Positions 34,056 to 46,227 of a DNA stretch of 64,000 nucleotides are shown piece after piece (the first letter of the stretch is position 1; every line of letters begins with the position of its first letter). The DNA comes from Paroedura picta (lineage: Eukaryota > Chordata > Lepidosauria > Squamata > Gekkonidae): contig NC_135381.1 in assembly GCF_049243985.1 (NCBI RefSeq), forward strand, positions 26,708,345-26,772,344, read 5' to 3'. A model generated the notes under the pieces. It was not told where the DNA came from. It worked only from the letters and a program-made list of their open reading frames with translations, and did no database searches. The position numbers and the translations under genes were made by a program.

Positions 34056-34682
34056 TCTGGGCCCCCTGCAAACTTGTAACTCTGCTCTGGTTCAGCCTCA
34101 CTTGGAGTACTCTGTTCAGTTTTGGGCACCCCAGTTGAAGAGGGATGTTGACAAACTGGAGCATGTCCAGAGGAGGGCAACAAAGATGGTGAGGGGTTTG
34201 GAGACCAAGACGTATGAAGAAAGGTTGGGGGAGCTTGGTCTGTTTAGCCTAGAGAAGAGACGACTGAGAGGGCATCTGATAACCATCTTCAAGTATTTAA
34301 AAGGGTGCCATATGCAGGATGGAGCAGAATTGTTCTCTCTTGCCCCACAGGGACAGACCAGAATGAATGGGATTAAATTAATTGAAAAGAAATTCCATCT
34401 AAACATCCGGAAGAAGTTCCTGACAGTTAGAGCGGTTTCTCAGTGGAACAGGCTTCCTCAGGAGGTGGTTGGTTCTCCATCTATGGAAATTTTTAAACAG
34501 AGGCTGGATAGCCATCTGACGGAGAGGCTGATTCAGTGAAGGCAAAGGAGTGGCAGGTTACAGTAGATGTGTGATTGGGATGTGAGTGTCCTGCATAGTG
34601 CAGGGGGTTGGACTAGATGACCCATGATGACCCTTCCAACTCTATTATTCTATGATTCTATATTTCTATGATTCTATGATCC
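34056..34682 (+). mobile_element. CR1 LINE 3' end with intact ORF2 C-terminus
   Basis: An uninterrupted 145-codon frame (34102-34539) encodes the classic CR1 ORF2 tail: MEYSVQFWAPQLKRDVDKLE, RRATKMVRGLETKTYEERL, LGLFSLEKRRLRGHL, then SQWNRLPQEVVGSPSMEIFK. The 3' UTR and ATTCTATG tail follow. No disabling change within this stretch implies a relatively young, 5'-truncated insertion. It is not a host gene. Confidence 0.92.
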
Positions 34683-34686
34683 CCTC

Positions 34687-34702
34687 CACACACACACACA
34701 CA
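34687..34702 (+). repeat. (AC)n microsatellite
   Basis: About eight AC units directly after the CR1 tail. Confidence 0.8.
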
Positions 34703-34924
34703 CTCTTCTGCATCGTGGTTTTGACAATCTTATTGTATGGAACTGTATGTTTAATGTTTTTATGAAATTTTATGGGGTATGTTTTTTACTGTTGAAAGCC
34801 ATCTCGAGATGTTAGTCAAGAGAGGCAAGATATAAATTAAATTATAAATAAATTAAAATAAAATAAAAGGAGGGGAAGGGCCTGGAACCACAGCCAGTGG
34901 GATGTGGGGGTGTGGGAAAAGCCA

Positions 34925-35030
34925 CGAAGAAGAAGAAGAAGAGTTGGTTCTTATATGCCGCTTTTCCCTACCCGAAGGAGGCTCAAAGCGGCTTACAGTC
35001 GCCTTCACATTCCTCTCCCGACTCCAACAA
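34925..35030 (-). repeat. tRNA-derived SINE 3' tail, minus strand
   Basis: GAAGAAGAAGAAGAGTTGGT followed by TATATGCCGCTTTTCCCTA is the inverse of the SINE 3' end, well conserved and probably young. Confidence 0.75.
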
Positions 35031-35521
35031 CACTCCCCCCCCACCCCATGAAGGCCCACTGCAGCCTCTCCAGGCCTCAGCAGGCCTGCCTGGGCTGGAG
35101 GGGGAGGAAGGCTAACACCCATTGTATTTTAAATTACAACGGGCTATTTTCCTAGTCTTAGCATAATTGCTTTCTCCGGTGAGTGTATTTAGAATCTTTT
35201 AAATGTGTGCCTTCTTCATTCATGCAAAGCCATCTCTCAATTTAAAAAAAAATTAAAAGCAACTGAGTTATTGGTACTTGTCAGGTTATCTCCCCTCCTA
35301 TTATATAGAACAAACAACACTGTACATTTTAAACTGTATCAGAACTCACTATAAAATGCTGGGGGGGGGGTTCAAATTGCCAGGGAAGGCTGTGAGATTC
35401 CCTCTGAAAGACTCAATTAGTAGGTTAGAAAAATAGCTGGGAGAGGACCACAGCTTATACGGATTGAATTTCTCAGGCACGCTCAATTCCAACTGGATTT
35501 AACTTGATTCCACCCCACCCC

Positions 35522-35592
35522 GGTCTTAGCCAGGTGCCTGGAAGCAGTGAGGAAATGGTTCAAGCAGAGTCGTCTGAAGTTCAACCCCTTCT
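35522..35592 (+). repeat. L2-like LINE fragment
   Basis: GAAATGGTTCAAGCAGAGTC then TTCAACCCCTTC matches the LINE at 12530-12590, coding for the RWLKQS...LNP block. Confidence 0.6.
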
Positions 35593-35867
35593 TCCCTTGC
35601 CAAAGGATCCTTGTGGCTCTTTAATCATGAGAGTACATGATACAGAAAGTACCAAGACTTCACTCTGCTAACTCCCACAAAAAACTCCAACATAAATACA
35701 AATGTACAACGAAAGAATCTCCCACGGCTGAGGGGTACTTGATTGATTTTAAACAATTGGCTCCCGGGATTGGAAGCCTCGCACCACATTGGCTGCTTCT
35801 GAAGCTGCTAGAATCCTTCCTTGGACCTCAAGCTCATTCCTCCTGAGCGGATTCACATACACAACAT

Positions 35868-35977
35868 GTCCCGCACAGGGTGTCTGTTGTGGGGAGAGGG
35901 AAGGGAAGGGGATAGTAAGCCACTTGAGACACCTTTGAGTAGAGAAAAGCGGCATTTAAGAACCAACTCTTCTTCTG
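35868..35977 (+). repeat. tRNA-derived SINE 3' tail
   Basis: ACAGGGTGTCTGTTGTGGGG through AGAACCAACTCTTCTTCTG; 5'-truncated. Confidence 0.7.
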
Positions 35978-36058
35978 CAATGTGGGTCACAAATTTAGTG
36001 AACCCTTGACTCGTCCCAAGTCAGTCATCAATTTTTTTAGCACAGTATTGCATACTTT

Positions 36059-36344
36059 AAGAGCCTCTTGTGGAGCAGAGTGGTAAGGTAGCAGACATGC
36101 AGTCTGAAGCTCTGTCTATGAGGCTGGGAGTTCAATCCCAGCAGCCGGCTCAAGGTTGACTCGGCCTTCCATCCTTCCGAGGTTGGTAAAATGAGTACCC
36201 AGCTTGCTGGGGGGTAAATGGCAATGACTGGGGAAGGCACTGGCAAACCACCCCGTATTGAGTCTGCCATGAAAACGCTAGAGGGCGTCACCCCAAGGGT
36301 CAGACATGACCTAGTGCTTGCGCAGGGGATACCTTTACCTTTAT
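36059..36344 (+). repeat. Sauria-type SINE, full length
   Basis: AGAGCCTCTTGTGGAGCAGA head with A and B boxes, Bov-B-like 3' half and an ACCTTT tail, as in the copy at 18324. Confidence 0.85.
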
Positions 36345-36679
36345 TACCTATTTTGATTGGCAATTCTCCCATCTCACAAGCAGAAACAGGTCTTTTCTAG
36401 CAATGCCAAATTAACATACTGTTGCCTAAGTATGAAGCTGGTACCTTCTACAAGGAAACCTTGTGCTGCATCCCTGGCCCATAGACTCCCCCACCAATGG
36501 TGAACAGATTGGAGTGCTCCCTCTAGAAAATGTTTCATACAATTGTCCAATAGCCACTTCTACCTGCTTGTTACCATAAGAACATCAGACCTCCTTCTTC
36601 TCTCTCTGCATACCAGCACTAAGAGGAAATATCAGAGAAAGCCCTTGGCCTCTCTCCCCTCCTTACTGGCCTTCTAGAG

Positions 36680-36815
36680 CAGGGCTAGTCAACCTGTGGT
36701 CCTCCAGATGTTCATGGACTACAATTCCCATGAGCCCCTGCCAGCAGTTTCTGGCAGGGGCTCATGGGAATTGTAGTCCATGAACATCTGGAGGACCACA
36801 AGTTGACTACCCCTG
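36680..36815. mobile_element. Foldback hAT MITE with perfect 8-bp target duplication
   Basis: CAGGGCTAGTCAACCTG to the inverse ending GACTACCCCTG. TTCTAGAG flanks both sides (36672-36679, 36816-36823). Confidence 0.9.
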
Positions 36816-36829
36816 TTCTAGAGTAACTG

Positions 36830-37840
36830 GGTGGCTGCTGGGGAGAACAAGATAGATAGATGGACCACTGGCCTGATTTCACAAGGGCTTTTCTTATGTT
36901 CCTCAGCTAGCAGCACAAGCATCAGCTGAGCATCACTGCACCTACGCTAAAACAAAAGACGTTTGTCTCACTTGACATATCCCCATTTGTTGTTTGTCTC
37001 ACAGAGACAAAAGGTAGAACTCTGCCTCGTGGGGCTGCTGCTTCTTCACATCTGGCCTGAACAGTATCACACTGCAGAGATGCCAAGACCCATGAGCGCA
37101 TTGTCTCTGGCATCTGGGGCTCAAGTGACAAGTCTGAGCTGGCAACCTGCCCAGCCAAGGCTCCTCTCCAAAATGTTGTTTGTAAAGGCCTGGCAAAACA
37201 CGGCTCTCCATGCACGCAACACAAATCCACAGGGAAGGAAAGAGGCAAGTTCAGACAAAGCCACAAGTTTATCAGATGTGGTTATGGAGGAGGATTGTCT
37301 GTAATAGGAAGGGTATCTGCGCTCAAAGCAAATCTGTACATGTAAACTTCTTGGTGTGGGTTCTTGCATTCACCTAACACAAACTGACAGCTGTGGGACA
37401 ATAACCACAAGTTATCTCTTTATGCTGCATTCTGCTGTTGGGTACAGATACCTGGGTTCACAATAGACACTCTTGTAGTTCAGTCTTGTGCAGTGTTATT
37501 CTATCAAATCCATGCATTTTACAATAACTTTGCATAGGATTGTGCTGTTAATCTGATAATTAAGTGGGCAGGCATCCCTTGGGAGTGACCCATCACCCTC
37601 CAAGCAATGAATACCTCTCTGCCCCTCCTTTAGTGCCCCTGCACTCACTTTATTAACCTTTCCTTTAAAACTACTGAAATATCTTCTCTCATCTTTCTCT
37701 TTTATATGAAAAAGAAAGCACACACACGCACTCACCTTTGGTCTAGATGGGAAAATTACAGCATCAGCACCCTTTCCCACCCATCTTCATGCATATACAC
37801 ACCCTTTTCCTCTGCATGAAAGCTGCTATTTGCTTCTTCC
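36830..37840. other. KIAA1210 intron, nothing recognised
   Basis: Several short overlapping open frames at 36920-37370 on both strands have no family resemblance and no splice context. Confidence 0.4.
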
Positions 37841-37848
37841 TATCTATT

Positions 37849-38119
37849 GGCGCAGAGTGGTAAGGCAGCAGACATGCAGTCTGAAAGCTCGGTCCATGAG
37901 GCTGGGAGTTCAATCCCAGCAGCTGGCTCAAGGTTGACTCAGCCTTCCATCCTTCCGAGGTCAGTAAAATGAGTACCCAGCTTGCTGGGGGGTAAACGGT
38001 AATGACTGGGGAAGGCACTGGCAAACCACCCCTTATTGAGTCTGCCATGAAAACGCTGGAGGGCGTCACCCCAAGGGTCAGACATGACCCAGTAATTGTA
38101 CAGGGGATACCTTTACCTT
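37849..38119 (+). repeat. Sauria-type SINE with target duplication
   Basis: The copy begins inside the A box (GGCGCAGAGTGG) and ends in ACCTTT. TATCTATT occurs on both sides (37841-37848, 38120-38127), giving its insertion target and showing that it inserted already 5'-truncated. Confidence 0.85.
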
Positions 38120-38404
38120 TATCTATTTTTTTCCTTTGCAGGGCACTTTACTATTGGCATGGTGGTGTTTTGGGTTGGGAAAACAGCAGAGGAAAAGTTC
38201 CCCCACCTGAATACTGCAGACCTGCTCTGGAACAGTCATTTTTGCACAAGCTGCCATTCTCTGCCTGGTAGCACCCAGAACCCAGAAGCCATAAAATCTG
38301 CTCTCCCCGGCTCCTATAACCTCTCATGAAATTGAGCCCACTTGATCTCCCCAGTGATGGGTATAAGAACACACAGATGATTATAAAGTGAGATTTCACC
38401 TCAG

Positions 38405-38565
38405 TAACACGTTAGAGACCAATAGGAGTTTCAGGGTATAAGTTTTTTAAAGTCAAAGTTCCCTTAATCAGACATTAATAGTCTAACGAAGGGAGCTTAG
38501 ACTCTCAGAAGCTTGTACCCTACATTTTGTGTTGGTCTCTAAAGTGCTAGCAAACTCAAATCTAA
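38405..38565. repeat. Palindrome-like unnamed repeat
   Basis: GTTAGAGACCAATAGGAG near 38412 and the inverse GTGTTGGTCTCTAAAGTGCT near 38530 pair, with AGGGTATAAGTTTTT and GAAGCTTGTACCCT also inverse. It is a relative of 46842-47074. Confidence 0.55.
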
Positions 38566-40080
38566 CTGTCCTACTTCAGACCAAATGGTGACCCTCTGAA
38601 AGTACAGCATGATGTTTCACTTAACATGATGGGAGCTTTGAGGCATTTGTCATGCCTTTGTTTTATGTTCTCTGAAATGACAAATGATGCAAAAATTAAG
38701 TTTTCTGTGACAGCCTGTCTCTTCAGTTCCTTGTAGCTACAGGAACACTGCACTGAATCCTTGAACCCTACCCATAGCATCTGGATTTTGAGCAAGAGGG
38801 AAGTTTAGTTAGATGGCTTTAGCCATGACAAATCCTGGAGGCTTTAGCTATGCATAATCCTGGGATAGATGTTAAAGAGTTCTGGAAACATTGGTGGGTA
38901 ATTACCTCCCACTTTCTCCCAGAAACACACCACCACCCCAACATTTTACTACAAAACACTTTTCATGTAACATCTTGGTTCATAATAACACAAATGAGGT
39001 GCCATTGAGGTGGGGGGGATGAACAGAGAATTTTGAGCAGACAAAGCACAATTGCATGGGAAATGTGCAAAGGCTAGTTCCATGGCAGCACCAGTCAAAC
39101 ACTTAATTAAACATGACATGTGCAAAAGTCCAGGCGCACCCTAGGAAGAACCAGTAAACCCAGTTGCATATTCTGTCTGTGTGAATGGAAGACAGACTGC
39201 AGCCCACTGGCAGACTGACCACCTTGCAGTGGACTTCTTGCATTGAGTGCTAGACTTGGTGGATCTGATGTGGTAGGAATTATCTTCAGCAAGAAGATTA
39301 CCAAATACAGACTAAGTGATATGTAGAGTGAGAAGACAGAAGTCCTTATAGATCTGTCATGCCTTTGTTTTATGTTCTGTGACATGTCAAAAGTCTTTAC
39401 AAACGACGCAAAAAAAAAAAAAGAAAGAAAACCCCACCCGCAAATGTTTTGGGGGGAGGCGGCTCTACCATTCTGGAAAGCACATTTATTTGCCCCCAAA
39501 TATTTAAATGCAACATTTGACCCAGGCCTAAAAAAATAATAAAAGTAAAAATAATCCGTATGAAAACTAGGCTTTAGATAGACAGCATATACACTCCCCT
39601 GTGGCTTTATAAAAACTGCTTGGTGCCCACATTAGGCAACTAATAATGTGGCAGCTAATCATGGCCTACACAGCATCCGTACTACAAAGACTAACAATAG
39701 AACAGAAAAAGGGGGAGAGGACAGAACCCGCCTGCTATGCCATTTCACTAGATCTTTGGTAGATTTTTTTCCCCCATCAAAGCTCATACATTTAAACAGT
39801 GATGTGCAAACCTGTCTAAGAAAGCTAAGTAAATATTAGGGAAATAGTGACTAGAGTGAAAGTGTTTCTCAGTTGAGATCGTGAAAATTATTCAAAGACG
39901 AGTATTGATATACAGTGTCCTCCTAAGCACAGCTACCCTTTTCAAATCCCATTAACTTCAAAAGATTTAGATGGGTGTAACTCTGCTTAGGACAGCATGA
40001 TCAGCTATGAACCTCGCAAGCCTGATACACCAGTCTCACCTCTGCCATTAATTTGCTAAGCAGGAGCCTGAGAAAGAGTG
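38566..40080. other. KIAA1210 intron, nothing recognised
   Basis: No supported exon or repeat; an A-rich run lies near 39408-39425. Confidence 0.4.
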
Positions 40081-40084
40081 ATTT

Positions 40085-40395
40085 GCTTTTCTATACTAGG
40101 TGAATAATAATACTCATCTATCTTACAGATTTGTTGTAAAGATTACAACAACAACATCTATAAAGCAATGGTGTAATGTATTAGGCAGGCTGTTGGACTG
40201 GGCCTGGGGAGACCCAAGTTCAAATCACCCCATTTTGCTAATCTTTAAGGGGCTGCTGGATTCCCATCTTATCTTGAACTAGTCCCTCTCTTTCTGCCTA
40301 ACCTACTTCATAAGGTTATCAGGAGGATAAAATGGAAGAAGGCACGAGACATGAGCCCCATATACAAAACGCAAGGCACTTTGGATTTCTAAAGT
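40085..40395 (+). repeat. tRNA-derived SINE, decayed
   Basis: GAGACCCAAGTTCAAATCACC and the TAACCTACTTCATAAGGTTA block mark an old copy. Confidence 0.45.
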
Positions 40396-40805
40396 GCTAC
40401 GTAGTAGTAGTATCATTATTTGACCCCATGAGTTAGACCTGCTTCCCTTTCTGTCCTAATTTCTGGTAACCAAGATCTGCCATGGTGGAAGAAGTCATAT
40501 CAAAGCAACAGACTGCCCAAGTATTTGCTCTTCATCTGTGCTTATTCTAGAACATTTCCTCCCCAAGAGAAATAAAAGCAATCTAGATGAACTACCCTCA
40601 GGCATTCCTGTGATTATGCAGCCACTAGCTCAGTAGGGTTCTGATCTCCAGAATTTCACCCCTGGTAAAAGATAAAACAACCACTACTAATTTTGATACA
40701 TTGTTGGCTCTCCTTTCTTCGTCCATTATGACAAACTTTTTTTTAGGGGGGGAACATTCCCCAGAGGTCTCCCATGCAGACACTGAACAAATTTCTCTCT
40801 TTAAG

Positions 40806-41255
40806 TATTTGAAAGGTTGACACTTAGAGGAGGGCGGGGAAAGGTTACTGTTGGCAGGATCAGATTTGCAGTAATGGGTTTAAACTATGTGGAGAATGAT
40901 ATCAGCTAGATTAATGGAGGGTGGGGGAATTCACAGCTAGAGTAGCTCAGCAGTGCAATTGACTGCCTAAGGAGGTAGTGAGCTCCCTCTCACTGGCAGT
41001 CTTCAACAGTGGCTGGACAAGTCCTTATCATGGATTCCTTAGACCAGGGGTAGTCAAACTGCGGCCGTCTAGATGTCCATGGACTACAATTCCCAGGAGC
41101 CCCTGCCGGCGAATGCTGGCAGGGGCTTCTGGGAATTGTAGTCCATGGACATCTGGACGGCCGCAGTTTGACTACCCCTGCCTTAGACTGATCCTGCATT
41201 GAGCAGGGGGGTTGGACTAGATACCCTGTATGGACCCTTCCATCTCTAGGATTCT
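40806..41255 (+). repeat. CR1 LINE 3' end, split by a hAT MITE
   Basis: CR1 ORF2 tail (GACTGCCTAAGGAGGTAGTG) reaches CCTTAGAC at 41044, is broken by the MITE, and resumes CCTTAGACTGATCCTGC with the GGGTTGGACTAGAT block and a TCTAGGATTC tail. Confidence 0.8.
41045..41180. mobile_element. Foldback hAT MITE with perfect 8-bp target duplication
   Basis: CAGGGGTAGTCAAACTGCGG and its inverse, arms about 60 bases. CCTTAGAC flanks both sides (41037-41044, 41181-41188). Confidence 0.92.
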
Positions 41256-41692
41256 ACATGCTGACCTGGCCTGCATGAGCCCAGCAAGGATTCTCCATTT
41301 TCTGTCATCATCACTAGGAATATAGTGGCGTTTGCATTGGCAAAAGGCCACAGGAGTCTTTTCAGCACTTCCCTCTGTTATCATTATAATGCTAAAGAGA
41401 TGCATCACTATAAAGCTATAGTAAGTTAACAAACACCAGTTTATTTTAAAAGACAAAAAAGGCTCTCCATTGCATGAGCGAATGGAGTCTATGGAGAAGG
41501 GAGGCTGAGACAAGGAAAATGGTGCCAATATAGTCTGGACCTTCAAAAATGCACAACTTCTAATCTATACAGTGGACAAACAAGCCTGTACTGCAATCTT
41601 TCCAAAAAAACTGTGTCAAACTAGGAGGATATCCTTAGCTGCTTTAAAAAAAAAAACCTGCAACAGTTTGGATGACAAACCAGTGCAAAACC

Positions 41693-41852
41693 TAGGCTGC
41701 CTAAGGAGGTGGTGAGCTCCCCCTCACTGGCAGTCTTCAAGCAAAGGTTGGATGCACACTTTTCTTGGATGCTTTGGGCTGATCCTGCGTTGAGCAGGGG
41801 GTTGGACTAGATGGCCTGTAAGGCCCCTTCCAACTCTATGATTCTATGATTC
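41693..41852 (+). repeat. CR1 LINE 3' end
   Basis: CTGCCTAAGGAGGTGGTGAG to the tail CTATGATTCTATGATTC. Confidence 0.85.
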
Positions 41853-42885
41853 CTTGTGTAAGCAATCATATTTAGCTGCAGCAGGATTATGATGCTCATT
41901 CCCAAACGTATCCAGAGCAACTGAGAAGATCATAGAAGGGACAGAGACAGACAGGATTTTCAATCTAAAATCTGTGCACTGACTCAAATTGTTCTTGTAA
42001 ATTAAAAGAAGCCATGTCCGGGGCAATCAAATCCACATTTATTTATTTATTTTTCACATTTATCAGGCAGAAAAACTTAAAAAGTGTATGGCTGTTTGCT
42101 TGGCTGTATATAACTAGCTGGCTTCACTAATCTCTCCGCCTCCCCATGCTCTTAAAATAGACAGATGGAGCCTTTTGACATCTTGAGTACTCGACATTCC
42201 TGCCTGCATTAGCACCCCATGCCTCATAGATTAAATCCCAAAGGCGGGGAGGGGGTGCCATCCCCTCCTCCCTCCGTCCCTGCTGGAGGAAGAGCCTTCA
42301 AGCTCTTAAGAAAATCACTTTGTGTTCCGACATTTGTTGCACTGCCAAATCCAAGCTGAGAACTCAGGAGAAAGAGCACATTTTGTCCTCAAACCACGGC
42401 AGGCAACTTAAGCAGTGGTTCTCACTGTGGGCTGCAAAATGGTCTAGGTAAGATGCAGGATCCTCATCACAGTTACTCAGAATTATCTTTCCTTCAGTCC
42501 CCATGTCCACTTGCAAGCATGATGTGCCATCTCTGGCTGACCGTATCTGCCACCATGGATTATCCCTCTGTGACCTTCTGTCATGTTAGTGGCAACCTTG
42601 GGCATTCAGTGTTTTGCCTAATCCCCATTTCCCCTGCTCACTAGCAAGTGCCTTTGACATGCCATTATCTGCCAGAGATCGTCTACTGTGTTTCTGCAAT
42701 TTTAAGGACCTTAAAACTTACTGTAAATAATAAACATAATAACAAAAAGTCTGTAAACATACAGTGCCCTCAGGAAAAAAGCAGGCTTTCTGTTTCTATC
42801 AAGATGGGACATACGGGTTCTTTGATACAGCAAATGGTGGAGATATGATATGAATGGCTGAGAACTGCTGAACTAGAAGACCTGA
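41853..42885. other. KIAA1210 intron, nothing recognised
   Basis: No supported feature in about 1 kb. Confidence 0.4.
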
Positions 42886-42887
42886 AG

Positions 42888-42889
<2 letters not shown>

Positions 42890-42966
<77 letters not shown>
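42890..42966 (+). repeat. (ATT)n microsatellite
   Basis: About 25 uninterrupted ATT units over 77 bases; such purity suggests it is length-variable in the population. Confidence 0.95.
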
Positions 42967-42967
<1 letters not shown>

Positions 42968-43121
42968 ATTTGTTACCCACTGCTATCAGCAAGCCGTCTC
43001 ATGGAGTGTTACAGAATATTAACCCAATTCAAGGATAATATGTTATCAACCAGGATGGCTTAATGGAACCACACTGCACGCCTCTCAGTACAGGAGAAGC
43101 CTTGGCATCCGTGTCCAATTT

Positions 43122-43396
43122 GAAGAAGAGTCGGTTCTTATATGCCGCTTTTCCCTACCCGAAGGAGTCTCAAAGCGGCTTACAATCCCCTTCCATTTCC
43201 TCTCCCCACAACAGACACCCTGTGAGGTGGGTGAGGCCGAGAGAGCCCTGATATCACTGCATGGTCAGAATAGCTTTGTTAGTGCTGTGGCAAGCCCAAG
43301 GTCACCCAGCTGGCTGCATGTGGGGGAGCGTGGACTCAAACTCAGCTCGCCAGATTAGAAGTCTGACTCCTAACCACTACACCAAGCTGGCTCTCC
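43122..43396 (-). repeat. tRNA-derived SINE, full length, minus strand
   Basis: From the inverse tail GAAGAAGAGTCGGTTCTTAT to the inverse head CCACTACACCAAGCTGGCTC. This is the most complete copy here and defines the family: an A box TGGTGTAGTGG, a B-box-like GAGTTTGAGTCC, and a 3' end ATAAGAACCGACTCTTCTTC. Confidence 0.85.
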
Positions 43397-44057
43397 AGGG
43401 GGCATCTGTGGGAAACAGAACACTGGACTAGACAGACTACTGCCTGACTCCCAAGGAGTTCTTCTTATCTTGTGAAAGGCCATTTGGAGAATGCTATCAG
43501 GTTCACCAGCTCCATCTGTTGCCACAGATTCCAGTCTCTCCACACTCTTTTCTCCTATACATTGCCTTGCTTGTCCTGAAGGACCATATCAAAATTACGG
43601 GTGAACCCCATTTTAGGGCTATTTTGGAGCACCAGAGCTCCATGTTAGTTTGGGACATACCACCCATATATCTCCAGCATTCATGTGCTATCCTTCTAAG
43701 AGTTCATGAGTGTGCATCTATTTAAAGGTGCAGGCCATTTTTTCCCAAAGGCTTGTCCTGGGCTACTGGATTATAAACCCACAGCAAAATAAGGTGGAAA
43801 TAACGATGCCAAACTCTCTCTCTCTCTCTCATGCAAACCACATTCAATTTTACATTCAATTTCATTTGTACCAGGCTTCATACTAGAATTGAGCAGGCTG
43901 GAATTGGTGATGGAATAACCAAGCATGCTGCACTGAGCATTTCCCTCCTCAATGGACCATCAGATCGCACAACCTTGCACAGAGAGGGTTTCTAGCTCAG
44001 CTAGGGGCATTTCGAGGAGCGACTGGGGCCCCACACCAGCTTCCAAACCCCCACCAC

Positions 44058-44183
44058 CAGGGGTAGTCAACGTGTGGTCCTCCAGATGTTCATGGACTAC
44101 AATTCCCATGAGCCCCTGCCGGCAAGGGTTCATGGGAATTGTAGTCCATGAACATCTGGAGGACCACACGTTGACTCCCCCTG
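44058..44183. mobile_element. Foldback hAT MITE with perfect 8-bp target duplication
   Basis: CAGGGGTAGTCAACGTGTGG and the inverse CCACACGTTGACTCCCCCTG. CCCACCAC flanks both sides (44050-44057, 44184-44191). It lies immediately next to the KIAA1210 CpG island. Confidence 0.9.
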
Positions 44184-44219
44184 CCCACCACCACCCCATC
44201 TTGTAGCCCCTTCTACAGC

Positions 44220-44900
44220 ATGGCGCTATGCGTAATCCAGATAAGCACTGGAGGAGCACTGGGGCAGAGACCCACCGCCTCTGCCGGATCTCCGGATCGA
44301 ACCGCCTTCCCGCCCGCTCTGCAAGAATTCCCCGCCGAAGTTCTCGGCCCCTCTGGGGGGCATCCGCGCCGCGCCTTCCCTTACCCCGACGTCGCCACGG
44401 GCTCGACGAGAGCATCCAGGTGCCTCCCCGTCCAGCCCTCCAGCAGATCTCGGAGCTCCCTCTCGCTGGGCTTCTCAATCAGCCGGTGGCCGCCGCCCAC
44501 AGGCCTCCTCAGGCGCCGAGAGGGCGGAGCCGCTTGGTTCGCGCAGGCAGCGCACCCTCGCGCTCCTCCCTACGGCCGCTTTGAGGCCTGTCTGGTGAAA
44601 AAAACTCTGCCGGGGAACGCTCACTTAGCGCCGAAGGGCCAGGCGGCGGCCTCCGGGCATGTGCAGAGCGCCTTGCTTGCTCTCCACGCGGGAGCAGCCC
44701 CACTGGGCGCCGAAAGCTGGAGGAGGAGGAGAGTCTTCCAGCGCAGGGCTCCAAGCCAGCCGTTCCTTTGTCCGGCTGATCCGGAGGGGAACTTGTGCGT
44801 GCCTGACAAGACTTGCGTGCCTTTTGCACCTCAGGTGGGCTTCCGTCAGACCTGTTTAGTCTCAGCAAGGTTGCCGGATCACGTGCCTTCCCCTGCCACC
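44220..44900 (-). promoter_or_regulatory. KIAA1210: CpG island, likely KIAA1210 promoter and first exon
   Basis: GC content and CpG frequency rise sharply over about 680 bases. On the minus strand a good splice donor (GTCGGGGTAAGG) puts the end of a non-coding first exon at 44385, which would splice to the coding exon at 32418. The position upstream of a minus-strand gene and facing PGRMC1 fits a promoter. Long open frames here on both strands (up to 236 codons) reflect GC richness and have no protein resemblance. Confidence 0.6.
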
Positions 44901-45075
44901 TCGGGCGGAGAATCCAGGGGGATCCCTTGACATTTCAACTGTGGCAGCTGATAGTCAGCCACTGTCTCGTCCAAAGGGACTCCCCTGGAAACTGCTAGAA
45001 TTAGGGTTAGCCAGGGGCTCAGCGGGCCCAGTCATTTTCTTGGCCTCTCTAAACTACTTAACTGTTGCCAAAGTG

Positions 45076-45353
45076 TAAGGTGACCAGATTTCAACATTGG
45101 TAATGCAGGACACCATTGACCGGGGGCGGGGGGGGGGGCAGGGGTGTCTTGATTAAAAATTGGGTCTATATGGAGCAACAAAACGTTTCATAGAACGTAT
45201 AGAATGCAAAAATAGTATTGTAATATATATATTTTATTTCAACATAAGTACAATTTGCCAGGTACCCCCAGAATAATAAACAGAATAATAATAAACAGAA
45301 TAAACAGAATAATAAACATTGTCCCCCAAAAGTGGGTCAATCTGGTCACCTTA
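45076..45353. mobile_element. MITE with AAGGTGACCAGAT inverted ends
   Basis: TAAGGTGACCAGATTTC at the left and its inverse AATCTGGTCACCTTA at the right form 13-15 bp inverted ends. The core holds GGGACACCATTGACCGGGG-like and ACAATTTGCCAGGTACCCCC blocks. Related copies lie at 45820-46015 and about 57145-57436. TA at both edges could be a TA target duplication; the superfamily is unresolved. Confidence 0.7.
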
Positions 45354-45819
45354 GCCAAAGAGGCTCTGCTGTTGCCAGTTGCACCTGAACGCATGAAGCT
45401 TCCTTATGCGAAATCAGACCATTGATCCATCAAGGTCGGTATTGCCTACTCAGGCTGCCAGCAGCTCTCCGGATTCTCAGGCTGAGGTCTTTCATATCCC
45501 TTTCTATGTGATCTTTTCAGCTCAAGATGCTGAGGACTGAAGCTGAGCTCCTTTTCATGCAATGTGCATGCCTTGTCACTGAGCCACAGCCTCTGATTTG
45601 CTTGGAATAACCACAGTGGCTGTTATTATGCTTTTCTGTTTGGCAAAGAAACCCCATAAATAGGTCTTTTCACTCAGTTTGCACATTTCTTTTGCTTTCT
45701 CTGTGTAATATTCAAAACTGTGCAAGCTTTTGAGTTATCTAGATCTTGAGCATGTAGGGTGGTGGTCTTATTTTCAAGCTACAGAGAACCTTTTGCTATG
45801 TTTCCAGATCTCTTAATTG
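45354..45819. other. Intergenic, SINE-like scraps only
   Basis: About 45395-45595 contains old repeat wording (GATCCATCAAGGTCGGTATT) but no defined element. Confidence 0.35.
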
Positions 45820-46015
45820 TAAGGTGACCAGATTTTAACATTGGTAAAGCGGGACACCATTGACCGGGGGGGGGGGTTCTTGATTAAAAAATTGGTCTAT
45901 ATGGAGCAACAAAAAGTTTCATAGAATGCATAGAACTCAAAAATAGTATTGTAATATATATATTTTAAGTACAATTTGCCAGGTGCCCCCAGATGTCCCT
46001 CCAAAAGTGGACCAT
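45820..46015 (+). mobile_element. AAGGTGACC MITE, right end missing
   Basis: TAAGGTGACCAGATTTTAAC and the same internal blocks as 45076-45353; the copy ends after AAAAGTGGACCATTAGA without a right terminus. Confidence 0.65.
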
Positions 46016-46227
46016 TAGACAACTGGACCATTAGATTTTCCATTTCAGGGATATCAAAGCTAGAGAAATTGATGAGCAGTTACAAAAATGTATATGCCAC
46101 ATTTTCTGCTTAAGGGGTCTGCAACCTAGAGTCAAATGTGGCTTATTACAGAAGAAAATGTTACTTTTTCTTTTTAAAAGACAAAATCCTTAAGTTACGA
46201 TATAATGGAGGGGCAGGTGAAGTACTA

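Noticed and set aside
34102-34539. 145-codon plus-strand frame as a host gene
   Set aside because: It is the CR1 ORF2 C-terminus followed by the CR1 3' UTR and tail.
44220-44930. 236-codon plus-strand frame and a 172-codon minus-strand frame at the CpG island
   Set aside because: GC-rich DNA is poor in stop codons; no protein motif, and overlapping frames on both strands are equally long.
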